Source: Turbatrix aceti (taxonomy: Eukaryota > Nematoda > Chromadorea > Rhabditida > Panagrolaimidae). From it: 64,000 bases of DNA. Position numbers and translations under genes: made by a program. The notes under the pieces are model-generated. The model was not told the DNA's origin and did not search any database. It saw only the letters and a program-made list of their open reading frames with translations. The DNA is taken from NCBI GenBank assembly GCA_963969345.1, contig OZ017769.1, positions 9,055,725-9,119,724 of the forward strand, written 5' to 3'. Below are positions 20,980-32,100 of the stretch, piece by piece; position 1 is the stretch's first letter, and each line of letters starts with the position of its first letter.

Positions 20980-21526
20980 TCCCCCAAAAACTCGAAAAAT
21001 CCTACATATAAATTTTTTATGCATGTCAAGTAGGTTGTTGACGGACTAGAAAATTAAATTTTGCAGAATCTTCAGGGTGTGCATCGAAAGTCGTGATACG
21101 GGTGCTAAAATTTCTATTGTTCGGGCGCCGTGAATCTGAATTCAGCGTTGGCGTACGCTCCAACTTTTTGGATTCCTGCATGCAGGAAGACAAAAAAACA
21201 GAATTTTGAGAATTACAGAAATTCCACCACGCAGAAAAGATGCGCGCGTTTTTTTCAGGGTGGTGAAGAGAAGATTCCAATGGAAGTCCTATATATGGGA
21301 AATAACCCGGTAATTATCCCGGGATTCCCATCTATCACGGGATATGCACGATCCCGCCTAAAATATCACCCTTATTTTACGCAGGAGCGTGCTTTTTTTT
21401 CAAATTAGGGAAATGATTTTATTTTCGTTGTTAATTTTATGACATTAATAAAATAAGTGTGTTGTTGGATATCTTTGTACTTTTTTATTATAAACGTACC
21501 AAAAAATATCTCCGGGGACTCCCATG

Positions 21527-21902
21527 CAGTGTTCCGCTGACTCCGACTCAGAGTCGACTCTTTGACTCTGACTCTGACTCTGAGAGTCGAGAGTCAGAGT
21601 CAGAGTCGAGAGTCGATTTTTACAAAATGACCTTTTGACTCTTTGGAGTCGACTCTTTGATGAAAATTTAAAAAAAAAAATACACTTTTATAGCCATTTT
21701 TGATGCCAAATGTTTGATTTTGTAAAATAAAAACTCGTTAAAGATGAAAGCACGCAGTTTTAGGCGTTTATTGATGCATTTTCTGTGAACCGATTTTAAC
21801 TCGGAGTCAAAGAGTCGATTCTGGGAGTCGGAGTCGAAAGAGTCGACTCTTTCGACTCTCGACTCTCGACTCTGAGTCGATTTTGGCCAGAGCGGAACAC
21901 TG
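21527..21902. mobile_element. Complete hAT-type MITE with GAGTC-word core
   Basis: The 376-bp element starts CAGTGTTCCGCT and ends AGCGGAACACTG, a perfect 12-bp terminal inverted repeat. The flanks carry the 8-bp duplication CTCCCATG (21519-21526 and 21903-21910). The outer parts are dense in GAGTC/GACTC words in both orientations and the middle is AT-rich. No coding capacity. It lies between the arms of the inverted repeat, upstream of the EF-hand gene, and seems inserted into another small repeat made of TCCCATGGGA words. Confidence 0.92.
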
Positions 21903-22077
21903 CTCCCATGGGATAATTCCCCTATTTCTAATTCTCATGGGAGTTTCGCCACTCTGGTTTTTCTTCGCAAGATGCGCGGGTTTTGCAGCGAACAAAAAAA
22001 TTACCCCTTTTTTTGGCGTTTTACTTCGTCGTGCGTTTTTTGGTTGTTTTTCTTCGTTTTTTTCCATTTTTTTAACT

Positions 22078-22710
22078 ATGGTTCGTTCACCGTCTGAAGA
22101 CGACAAACGGATGCTGCGTGAGCAATTCACCGTCTTCGACAACTTCGAGAACAACACGATCGCCATCGATGACGTCGGCATCCTTCTGCGCAGCCTCGGT
22201 ATGTGTCTCTCCAAAGCCGATGTCGATCAGATTCTCGATCCCTTCCGGAAACGAAGCCGTGAGTGTTTTTTTTACAAAAAAAATATTGTTTGACGTCGTG
22301 TCGAAACGTGTTTTAGTAGAGCGTCTCTCGTGGGAGGACCTGGTTCCTGTCTACAACGACCTCTTTGCCAACTCCTCGACCGATAAGCGATCTCGACGCG
22401 ACGAAGACGCTCTCCACGATGATTTTTTTGCCCTCATGGCTCAGCACGACTACGACGGACATGGCCGGATCTCGCAGCGTGAATTTTGTCAACTTTTGAG
22501 CCATGGAGGTTGGTTTTTTGGAAAAAAATGACAGCTTTGTGGTGTTTTATTGGGCCTTATAAGTACATTTTTTGTTGAGTTTCTAAAGAGCTCTTTTTTT
22601 CAGAAGAAGGCCTGACCGAAAAGGAAATCGAAGATCTGCTCCGAGAAAGCAACGCCAACACCGCTGACGTCTGCATCGGAGACTTTGTCAACCAGCTGTT
22701 CGAAAAGTGA
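22078..22710 (+). CDS. Calmodulin-like EF-hand protein
   Basis: Three exons, 22078-22258, 22317-22508 and 22604-22710 (TGA), give 159 residues, the length of calmodulin, troponin C and light-chain relatives. EF-hand 1 (REQFTVFDNFENNTIAIDD) has lost most calcium ligands, as in essential light chains. A later hand has loop DYDGHGRISQRE, with Asp at 1 and 3 and Glu at 12 but His at position 5. The last hand (LTEKEIEDLLRESNANTADVC) is also degenerate. It therefore binds at most one calcium ion and may act as a light-chain-like subunit. An acceptor three bases further (after TAG) would change one residue at exon 2. The gene sits alone between the two inverted-repeat arms. Confidence 0.85.
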
Positions 22711-23190
22711 TTCGGATATCTTTTCTGCGTTGTTCTTTTTCACACTGCCACCATCTGTGCGATTGATGTACTGTAGGTTTTATAAACGTTTGATTCATTT
22801 TTTTCTTTTTTATCCATCAGCGATGACGTCAGAAAAAAAAATTTGTCAACATGAGTTAATCCGACGATTTGCCCAGTTTTTCTTATTGCGTCCAGTGAAT
22901 TTTCAATGTCAATCAGCTTGTTTTCTTTCAGTTTTTTTGCTTTTCTATGTTGAAAAGTGATACAGCACAATTCCAATCTGCTGTATCACTTTTATATTCC
23001 AAAAAGTTGGAACGTACGCCTACGCTGAATTCAGATTCACGGCGCCCGAACAATAGAAATTTTAGCACCCGTATCACGACTTTCGATGCACACCCTGAAG
23101 ATTCTGCAAAATTTAATTTTCTAGTCCGTCAACAACCTACTTGACATGCATAAAAAATTTATATGTAGGATTTTTCGAGTTTTTGGGGGA

Positions 23191-23198
23191 TATAAATA
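23191..23198 (+). promoter_or_regulatory. TATA box of micro-peptide copy D
   Basis: TATAAATA lies 57 bp before the ATG at 23248, preceded by TTTTTCGAGTTTTTGGGGGA and ACTTGACATGCAT, as in copies B and C. Confidence 0.8.
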
Positions 23199-23247
23199 CA
23201 AGCACAAAAGCTCGGAGGACAGTTCACTTGAAATCATCGGTTCTACA

Positions 23248-23394
23248 ATGAAGTTCCTTCTGGTCATCTTCCTTCTCCTTGCTATGCTCGCCACTGCGAA
23301 TGCCGACGACCCCACGAGTTCTGCCAATACCTGCGGTACCCCAACCCTCATCGCAATTGTTTTGGCAAATATGTTGCTTTGTTGGTTAATGTGA
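23248..23394 (+). CDS. Secreted micro-peptide family, copy D (48 aa)
   Basis: Identical in coding sequence and promoter to copy C, in the opposite orientation, so both genes are transcribed away from the EF-hand gene. Signal peptide, short polar segment with one cysteine, and hydrophobic C-terminus as described for copy C. No AATAAA was seen close to the stop. Confidence 0.7.
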   Translation: MKFLLVIFLLLAMLATANADDPTSSANTCGTPTLIAIVLANMLLCWLM

Positions 23395-23604
23395 CAAGGC
23401 ATTGGAGCACCGACGCGGATCACAACTACAGTTAGATCTGAACTTGTGGTGTTGTAAGATTCATATTGTGGATAAAGCACAACTTCGAAAATTAATGAGT
23501 AGAGATGGCCGAGGGAGGGAGTTTGAGGGAGTATAAATATACCTCTCATGTGCAACGTGCGTTGCTGTTGCAACACGTTGACGTTGAACTTTGAAATTTG
23601 CACT

Positions 23605-25753
23605 TACAATTGAACTACTGAGAATTGAGCGAAACGAGCTATCAGAAAAAGTCACACAGACATTAGGCAACATTGATTTTACGGGGTTTCTAAGTAGTCG
23701 TCCCTGGATGCAAACCTGAGACCAAACGCTGCCTCAAAAAATGCTGCCTCAATTAAGATGGCTGCGCAAAAATCAACTCTATCTATTAGTGTTGTTTGGT
23801 TAAAATGAATCCACGCCAGGCCAAAGCACAACCTTCCACATGTATGTATTATTGTGTGTCGCCTGCTACACTCTAGTCTGCCCCTGCCGGGACGGGATGG
23901 AACAGCCCGAGGCAATGACACCGGGCAGGTGATCAACGAGAGAAAAAATATCAAAATGTTGTTGTTCCACGCCCTGTAAAAATAATTAAGACAACAATGC
24001 ATGGGAAACGAGAAGTTATAAAATTACAGACGCAGACGATGAAAGGGAAAATGATGCAAAAAGGGGGTGAACCTGCCGGATGAGCACGAGAGGAACAGAA
24101 GGGGAGGTTCTGACCTTGGTTGTTTGCCACTTTGATTCATGAAAAGACTTCTTATGGAGATAAAAATGCATCTGCATCGCGCATAAATAACTTTTTTGCT
24201 TTTTTGCCCGGAAAAGTAATATGTAATATTTTTTGATGTTGGTTGAGAGATTCTAAATATAATATGCGTGTGTGCACACTTTTTGATTCCGGCCAGCGAT
24301 GAACGATGAATCAGAACAATTGCGAACGTATACATGTTTTTTTCCTTGAAATTTTTCGTTTCTGGAGGTTTAATTTTTGTTATTTATTATTTATATAATT
24401 TTTGCTGATTTAGAAAATTGCTTTATACGAGATTGTGCGTCAAAGCAAACAAAAATGGGTGTCCAACAATATTTTTCATTGTTTGGGGTTTTTGATTGCA
24501 CAACAGAACAGAAACCGGAACATTTTTCAAAAATCATTTTCCCTTTCTTTCCTTTCTCGTGATTGTTTTTTATGCGTCCACAGAGCATTCAAAGGCTAAA
24601 AAAGGGAAACTGGAGTTTTTTTATCTTTGATTTGAAATTTGGTAATTTGGAAAAGTGCCAATGGCATTTTGGTGGTCTTGACTGGAAGTTTATTACCTGA
24701 CTGCCAGTCAATTTTTTAGGCCCCTAAAATGTTTTTTAAACCTTTTTCGCATTTTTTCTTGTTTTCAAAAAAATTTCAATGACCAAAAACGAAAAAGGAA
24801 GATGAAAGGTGAATGAAGTTTGTGAAAACAAAAATCCGTTTACCTTTTTCTTTCTTTCCCCGACTGACAGGATTCGTAATCGCTTTTTATGTCCAAAAAA
24901 AAGAGAATTTTGTACCTGTATTTGTCGGACGATGTTGTTGCATGTCATTAGTGCGATTGTCTTGTCGTACCAGGTGTGAACCCAGGTGGGGTGGTGATGA
25001 ACAGGTCTTGAGAGCAAGACGACTGTCGGGGAAGGAAGAGGGGTGTTCTTCGGCGGCGTGATTTCTGCAAAACCACCTCTTCTCCCGAGATGGACGACCG
25101 GACAACACCTCCATCCATCCACTGTACCCCTCACCACCTTGCAAGTCGCATGCAACACGTGCACAGGATGATCCACGAGGAAAGACCCCAACCAGTCAGA
25201 CATTCTCTGGTTGTACAACAACCAACGTCATTTCACCTGTCAAGCTTGATTTTGATTTTTTTTGGGGGGGGGGGGATTAATGCGGGCGCATAAACTAAAC
25301 TGTATACTAAACATACTAGACTGTACAGCTTTTGTTCTTCCAGCTCCTGATAGGCAGGAGGACGGACAGGTGGATCACAGATCACTGATACCAGCGTGGC
25401 TGGCTACATTTGTTTTGATTTTCGTGTCCACGCGATTTGTGCTTTGTGCTTGGCAGCTGCCGTAAAATCCAAAAATTCAAAAAAAAATTGACTATTTTTA
25501 AAAAAAAAATTTAACACCTTCTTCAATTTTTCTGCTTTAAAATAACATTTTTTTTAACTTCCGCCTTGCTAAATAACAAAAATTTTTTAAATGCTAGACA
25601 ATTCTTTTTCCGTAAAAAATGATTTGAACATCGTTTTCAAATTTTTTGTCTGTTTCAAAAAATAACATAAAAAACAACTTTGTATCTAATTTCACGAGAA
25701 AAGAGACAATTGCCTCGATCGTAAACTCTAATGCAAGTACCTTTCAGTTTGAA
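23605..25753. other. Gene-free spacer
   Basis: Mixed-composition sequence with no frame supported by splice sites or family similarity. Features noted are a poly-G run near 25263 and AT-rich sequence from 25480. It may hold regulatory sequence for flanking genes. Confidence 0.45.
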
Positions 25754-25874
25754 ATGAACGCCACAGCGCCCGAAGCCGTCGTGGCAGATGTTTCCAGTCA
25801 TGATCTCTCGGCAACCCACACCTCGTTAGCACAGATTTTGACTGCTCTCGTCAGTGTGCTTGTCATTATCGGAC
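25754..25874 (+). CDS. Orphan 5' exon candidate (signal-anchor-like)
   Basis: After acceptor CTTTCAG (25747) an ATG opens a frame of 40 codons ending at donor GGAC|GTAAGT. It encodes a polar, Asp/Thr-containing start (MNATAPEAVVADVSSHDLS) with one N-glycosylation sequon-like site, then hydrophobic LAQILTALVSVLVIIG. This resembles the outside-facing start and first helix of a membrane protein. Without splicing the frame ends at 25939. No following exon was found before the dehydrogenase gene, so it may be part of a longer or alternative transcript, or spurious. Confidence 0.35.
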
Positions 25875-26054
25875 GTAAGTATGACATTATCCCTCGGGCA
25901 CTCACATATCGGAGTTTGTGCCTGTTTTGCACTCATTGACTACGCTTTTCGTTCCTCACACCGTTTTTGTTGTACATAGATCCTAGACTCTAGGCACGCA
26001 CGCAAACACGCTCTCGACTGATAACTCGACTAATGTCGGTGGTGTTTTTTCGCG

Positions 26055-26062
26055 TATAAAAG
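26055..26062 (+). promoter_or_regulatory. TATA box of the SDR gene
   Basis: CGCGTATAAAAGCAGCC lies about 160 bp before the ATG at 26216. A CCAGTC initiator-like sequence follows about 33 bp downstream. Confidence 0.65.
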
Positions 26063-26215
26063 CAGCCACCTGGCACCTGTAGAGGCCAGTCTCTGCTGCT
26101 ATCTGGCAAACACAGCTATTGCTTGTTTGCTCCTTTTTTATCACTCAGATTGCTTTCCTGTTTTGCACGCGCCAAAGTTGTTCTTGTTCTAAAAACAAGC
26201 TAGTCGATAAAAAAT

Positions 26216-27770
26216 ATGGCTGACGGTTTGTATTTTTTTAACGAACATTAAAATTTTTTTAGATTCAATAAATTAGTTTGGCACTGTTCCAGATTCTTAC
26301 CTGAAAAAAAAAACAAATTTTTATTTCACCAAAAATCAAGTTTTTGTTTTTTTCCTATCTTCGCCGAATTATGCGAAAACAAGTTTATGTATTTTTTCGG
26401 GGTCAGAGAAAAAAAATTTATCTAATTTGACCCGACTTGCAAACAGGTGGCTATGATACACTGATACGTCACTTTTTTTCTCTCAAAATATTTTTAAAGC
26501 GACCTTGCAATCGTAAACACCACTAAAAAATTTTCCAATTGCAATAAAAAATTCCCGCCTAAAGTTTAATTTAAAAAAAAATGATAAAAAAAATTTCAGT
26601 AACCGCTGAACAAGTTCTGAACTCGGTCCTCGAATTTCTCCGTGTGACAGTGCTCCTCCTGTACTACACCCTCGAAGGCATCGTCGTCGCCCTCTTGCCT
26701 CATGGCGTCCTGCCACGAAAGTCCGTCGAGGGCAAAGTCATCCTCATCACCGGCACCGGCCAGGGCATGGGCCGCATCTTTGCCCAGAAGTTTGGCAGAC
26801 TCGGTGCCAAACTGGTGCTTTGGGACGTGAACGAGCGCCTCAACAACGAGACTCTCGAGCTTCTCAAGGCAGAAGGCATCGAGGCGTACGCCTACACCGT
26901 CGACGTCAGCAAAAAGCAACAGATCTACGATACCGCTAAGAAGGTCCTCGAGACTGTCGGCACCGTGGACATACTTTTCAATAATGCCGGAATTGTTTCG
27001 GGAAAGAAAATTTTTGAGAACAGCGATGAGATGATGGAACTGACGATGGCGGTAAATACTACCGCGCTGTTCTTTGTGAGTTTTGGGAAGGACAGAAAAT
27101 GGGAAATGTTCGGGGTTGTTCGCGAACACGGTCAAAAACGTTCGCGAACTATCGTTTTTTTTAAATGGGCAAATTGTTTGTAAACAAAAAATTCTGTTCG
27201 CTTGTTTTTTAAAATTAAAAATTTAATTTAATAATTGTTAATTACCCCAATTTCAGACAACCAAAGCCTTCCTCCCAAAAATGATCGAACAAAACTCAGG
27301 TCACGTCGTAACCCTTGCTTCCATGGCCGGCAAAGTCGGCGTTGCCGGCCTCGTCGACTACTGCGCCAGCAAGCACGGCGCCGTCGGCTACAGCAACTCC
27401 GTTCGCGACGAAGTCACCCGCATCGGAGCTGACATTCAGGTCACCACGATCTGCCCCTACTACATCGATACCGGCATGTTTGACGGTGTTCAGACCAAGT
27501 AAGATCCTCACAAAAAAAAGCCATACCAGCATTAAACTGATTTTTAGATCCCCTTTGCTTCTGCCCATCCTCTCTCCCGAATACGTCGTGGATCGCTCGA
27601 TCGAAGCCATTCTGACGAACCGACCGGAGCTCATCCTCCCCAAGTTTTGCTACATTGTCGTTGCGTTGGGCGGGATCTTCCCGATCAAAGCGATCTCCGT
27701 GGTTGCTGCGTACCTCGGAGCCAACCAGACGATGGACCATTTTAGGGGCCGTGCAAAGAAGGCTGCTTGA
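26216..27770 (+). CDS. Short-chain dehydrogenase, SDR16C type (RDH10/HSD17B11-like)
   Basis: Four exons, 26216-26225, 26600-27075, 27257-27498 and 27548-27770 (TGA), give 316 residues. The first exon is only 10 bases and supplies MAD; splicing it gives [14 protein letters not shown], whereas the ATG inside the intron end at 26581 would give a less likely start. A hydrophobic N-terminal segment (about residues 12-32) anchors SDR16C enzymes to membranes or lipid droplets. Cofactor site [12 protein letters not shown], catalytic Ser in TLASMAGK and YCASK are all present. TTKAFLP and [10 protein letters not shown] are typical of the subfamily, which oxidises or reduces retinoids, steroids or fatty alcohols. 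Intron 2 (27076-27256) holds a dispersed CGAAC repeat. An AATAAA lies at 27922-27930. The true substrate is unknown. Confidence 0.94.
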
Positions 27771-27956
27771 TTCCAGAAAAGGAAAAATTTATTTCGCACA
27801 ACTGTTTTCTTGCCTGGTCAATTTGTCGGATCTTCTCATATTTGATATATACCTTTTTCTTGCCCAGCTTGGAAGATTTTGAATCCAAAAATTATTGTAA
27901 ACCGTTAAAGTTTGTAAATTGAATAATAAACAAATTATTGAATGCAATGTAACAAC

Positions 27957-28162
27957 CGCGAACATTTTTGACCGTGTTCGCGAACAACCCCGAACATTTC
28001 CCATTTTCTGTCCTTCCCAAAACTCACAAAGAACAGCGCGGTAGTATTTACCGTCATCGTCAGTTCTATCATCTCATTGCTGTTCTCAAAGATTTTCTTT
28101 TCCGAAACAATTCCGGCATTATTGAGCAAGATATCAACGATGCCGACGAGAACCGAGAACCT
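27957..28162 (-). pseudogene. Inverted partial copy of the SDR gene
   Basis: The reverse complement matches SDR positions about 26941-27148 with only scattered differences. It includes the end of exon 2, the splice donor and the first 70 bp of intron 2 with its GTTCGCGAACACGGTC repeat, so it was copied from DNA. Weaker, gapped similarity continues to about 28270. It starts about 190 bp after the SDR stop, in inverted orientation. Confidence 0.92.
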
Positions 28163-29196
28163 TTATTCCGAAAATATTCGAACCCGGACAGGTGTGGTGG
28201 AAAAAAGGAACCGTTGTCCCCAAACTGGCACCGAGATCGAGAGGCAGAAAATGATCCAACACAAGCGATTCACGCGCAATCGGTTTCAGACATCAACATG
28301 CTGGAAGGAAGGGATGGGCCGTTTTTTTTTGTTCTCGAACGAACGCGAACATTTTGTTAACTTGGTTCGAGAAATTTTTGTCAATGTTCGCGAACGAACA
28401 ACGAACAGATTTTTAGCATATTTTATACAAACTTTTGTGCAAACTGGGCATAAAAACGTAAACTACGGAATTATGCGTTTTCACGTTTTTGGTGACAGTT
28501 TTTCTACACTTTTTATTGCCGAAGGCAATTGCCACTATTTGCCATTTTTGAAAAACTAACATAAATTACGGCACCATTAAAATGATTTTACCTAATATTT
28601 TGTTCATTTTATCTGTTCGGAAAATTTATCTTTGTTTGCAAAGGAATTCGAACAAAGCAAATCTGTTCTCGAACGAACACGAACGCAACAATTTGAATTT
28701 GTTTGCGAACAAACTCGAACGATCACGAAAGTTCGTCCATCTCTGGTGGTCACGCGTTCGCATCCCCGCAGCTTTGCCATCGGTCCCACAAATTCAACAA
28801 CATTCGGGCTCTATTGACCACTGATTTGTAATCCAAATTTTTGTTCAAATGTTCCGCACCTCCCAAATCCATCTCAAATGCTCACTGAGTTTTAATAAAT
28901 TCCTTTTCCGTCCAAATAGAGATCTGCGCCACATAACACGCCAATGCAAAAGTTAGCAGATGATTAGACAAAGTACAACGAGTGGAATCCAGGATGACAG
29001 GAGTGGGCGGGGTTGAGTTGGGTGAGGAGAGGGTGATTGAACGAACAACAAAGGAACGAACGAAAACGAGAACGACTAAAGATGGACAATGCCCAGCGGC
29101 ATCGAAGAGCGTCGCGACAAGCAGAGCAGGACGACTGTGGCGAGAGGAGAGAAGAGGACTGGAAATGACTGGCTGATTTTGATTCTGATTCGGCGG
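28163..29196. other. Spacer with CGAAC-word repeat
   Basis: Between about 28305 and 28743 the sequence is rich in GAACGAAC/GTTCGCGAAC words with an AT-rich middle. Its right end, TTCGTCCATCTCTG, and left AAGGGATGGGCC resemble decayed hAT termini, but no target duplication was found. The rest is 3' flank of macoilin on the minus strand. No gene was seen. Confidence 0.5.
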
Positions 29197-32100
29197 TCAA
29201 ATCTGCGCAACGTGGGTCGGCGAAGCGTCGTCGTCGGTGATGCGACCATTGTTGTTGACGCACGGAACCGGAGACATGGATATCGGAGCTGGGGAGGTCA
29301 TTGCCGACGAAAACGTCAGACCCTGGATGCCGGAGAGCGACATGATGGATTCCAGGTTGGGTAGCATGCCGGATGCGTACGAAGCCGAGGGAGACGCGTC
29401 GTTGAGGCCGTTGAAGTCGGGTATGCGGGAGTCATCGACGCTCGTTGGGGATGAGTTGGTCGCCGGACGGGATTGCAGCTCGTTGATGCGGTCCTTCGAC
29501 TTGCGCAGCGCCTGGAAGAGGTCTTGCTTCACGCGGTTTTCTTCGGAGAGCGCCTTCTTCAGCTGGGTGTTCTCGAGCTCCAGGCGCTTGGTGTAGCGTT
29601 GGTTCTGAAAAAAACAAGGGTTACACAATGCTCGTTTTTTTTCGGTAGCTTGTTGAAGAAAAAAAATATATTAAAAAACTTCGAAAACCCTTTATAAATT
29701 TTTTTTTCTACCAAACATTTAAAAATTTGGGAAAATTTTAAATTCAGAAATCAGAAAAAAATTTGATAAATACTTTCTAATTGGAAAATTTAGTTCAAAT
29801 TAAAAAAAATCGATCCAAAAGATTAAAATTCCTATTTAAAAAAACAAAAACAAAAAATTTTAAAACGTTTGACAATTTTAATTTAAAAATTTTTTCTTTA
29901 AAAAAAATTGAAAAAAAAATCTAAAAAAACAAAATTAATTTAAAATTTTAATTTTTACTACGTGAAAAATCCGCTACTTTCCAAAGTTTTTATGTGCAAA
30001 AAAAACTTTGATGTCCGTTCCCAAACAATAAATTCACCGTTCCCCGTCCGTTTTTTTAAACGGCAAAACTTACAGCCTCAAAACCCTTCTGCGCTTCAAG
30101 GTGCTGCGCCTGCAGTTCCTTGAGCTTGATTTCAGCCTTGGTCAGGTGATCGTCCTTGCTCCTGAGCTCACCACGCATCTTCTTCAGTTCGCCTTCGAGC
30201 TTCGAAACTCGATTCTTCAGGCCATCGGTCGCCGTGTCGTTTCGGTTCTCGTCGCTCTTCGCCGACGACCTGGCGAGGCGTTCGGCGGCCAGCTCGCGTT
30301 CGGCGTGCTCGCGACGCGCGACGGCTTCTGCCAGTTTCCTCTCGAGTCCCGAGATCGTCGACTTGGCCTGATCGTGGGATTTGGTCGCGGACCTCAGCTT
30401 GACGTCCGCCTGGTCGAGGCGGGTCTTCAGGTGTTGGGTTTCGTGCTTGTTCGCCTTTTCCGTCGTCAACAGCGCCGCAATTTGGTCCCTCATCTCAGCT
30501 TCTGCGATTTTGGCTGCTTTCACGTCGGCTCGAAGTTTGTCCACCAGCATGGCGAGTTCATCGTTGCCTCCGACTTCCGTCTTGCTCCGCCCATTGCAGA
30601 TCACCGGTATCGCCTCGATCGCGCCCTTCGCCACCTTTCCGCCGGATTTGAGCGATGTTCCTGTTTTTCGCTTGACGCAGCCGTTTCCATTGGCAGGTGG
30701 CTCGGTGGCTATGCTGTCGCGATCGGACTCGTCGACGAGTGAACCATCGCCGGAAGACGACACGAGGTCGCTGTCGGCTTCGCTCCCGGGCTGAGGGGTC
30801 GGGGTGTCGCCGGAGCCGGAGCCGGGGTCGAAGACCGCGATGCCGGTGGATCTGCCTATCGCCAGCTTGATCGATGAGTACAGCGACTCGAGCCACGGGG
30901 TCACCAGTCGTTGTACATGATAAAAAAATAGCCGCATCACAAAGGATATTGCTGAAAAAAATGAGAACTTAATTTTCTGCGTTTTTATTGAAAACGTTTT
31001 TTTTTAATTTTAGAATTAAATTTATAAAAAAAAATGAATGTGTTTGAAAATTTTGGATTCTTATTATTTATTTAAAAAATTGAAAATTGTTGATTATTAA
31101 AAAAATTGAAAATTGTTGAAAAAATTTGTTAATAAAGCTAATTTGCAAATTTTTTGATAAAAAATGTGAATGAATTTTTTTTAGAATTTAAAATGCTAAT
31201 TTCCTAAATCTTTTAATTTTAAATTTGTAAAAAACATTTTTTTAATAAAAAATTTTTTTTTCTACATAGTTAAAAATTTTTTTTTATTTGTAAATTAAAC
31301 AAAAATAATTGCATTAATAAAATTTATTGTGAAAATGATACATGATAAAAAAAACTGTTGTTTAAATTTAAAAAAAAATTCTGACACGTTTTTTTTACAT
31401 AAAAAAATTATTTTTTCAAATTCAAAAAAAATTGCAGAATTAAATTTTAGTTATAAAAACAAACCTCGTATAACACCGCAAACAACCGAGCACTTGTCAT
31501 CGGGTATCGCAACGGCGGAGGACTCGTCGTCGTCGACAGCCTTGCCGCCCCCACCGGTGCCATTTGCAGTCAGCGACCCTGCGCCGATGGACTGCGACTG
31601 TCCGACGGAGCCGTTGCGCGATGACTTGCTCGTCTTGCCCTTGACGTGGCCAATCTGCTTCGGTACCTGCTTCGACGACGCTTTCGACGCCTTTCTGGGA
31701 TTCGCAAACACGTTGCCGATGGCCTTGGATGCCAGGGGCGTGGGTGGAAGAATGCCGGATTTGTCAAAGATCGACGGCACACTCGAGAAGTACATAGGCT
31801 CATCCACGAGATCCGAACCTGTCGGATCCAATTCAAAGTCTGAAATTTTTTTTTAAATTTTTTTTGTTGAAAAAAATTTTTTTTTGGGGTTTACCTATGA
31901 TTTCGTTCTCCAGAGCCAGCTGTTGTAGCCTAGAATTGACCTCGTGCCGCTTCCTACCCTCGTACTTCATCGGAATGGCCTCGGCAAGAATCCGGTCGAA
32001 GATCTCGTTCGCTTTTTGCACCTCGGAACGACGTCTTTCAAAAAGCCAATTCTGGAGCATGGATTTCAACCGAAAAGCACACAAAACCATGGGAAATCCC

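Larger units (their letters stand above)
20566..21172. repeat. Left arm of a 607-bp inverted repeat
   Basis: The reverse complement is almost identical to 22999-23604; only two mismatches were seen, both near the inner end. The arm contains a complete micro-peptide gene (copy C) with promoter, pointing outward. A second TATA-like GTATAAATATACC lies nearer the outer end, also pointing outward. Outer flanks show no target duplication. Confidence 0.95.
22999..23604. repeat. Right arm of a 607-bp inverted repeat
   Basis: Near-identical reverse complement of 20566-21172. It carries micro-peptide copy D with promoter, and a second TATA-like sequence at 23532-23540. The spacer between the arms (1826 bp) holds a MITE and the EF-hand gene. 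Confidence 0.95.

Noticed and set aside
20566..23604. Foldback transposon with 600-bp terminal repeats
   Set aside because: No direct target duplication at the outer ends and the spacer carries an ordinary three-exon EF-hand gene; a segmental inverted duplication is simpler.
28740..28800. tRNA-like stretch with GTTCGCATCCCC
   Set aside because: Resembles a T-arm, but no matching acceptor stem, D-arm or anticodon arm could be folded from the flanks.
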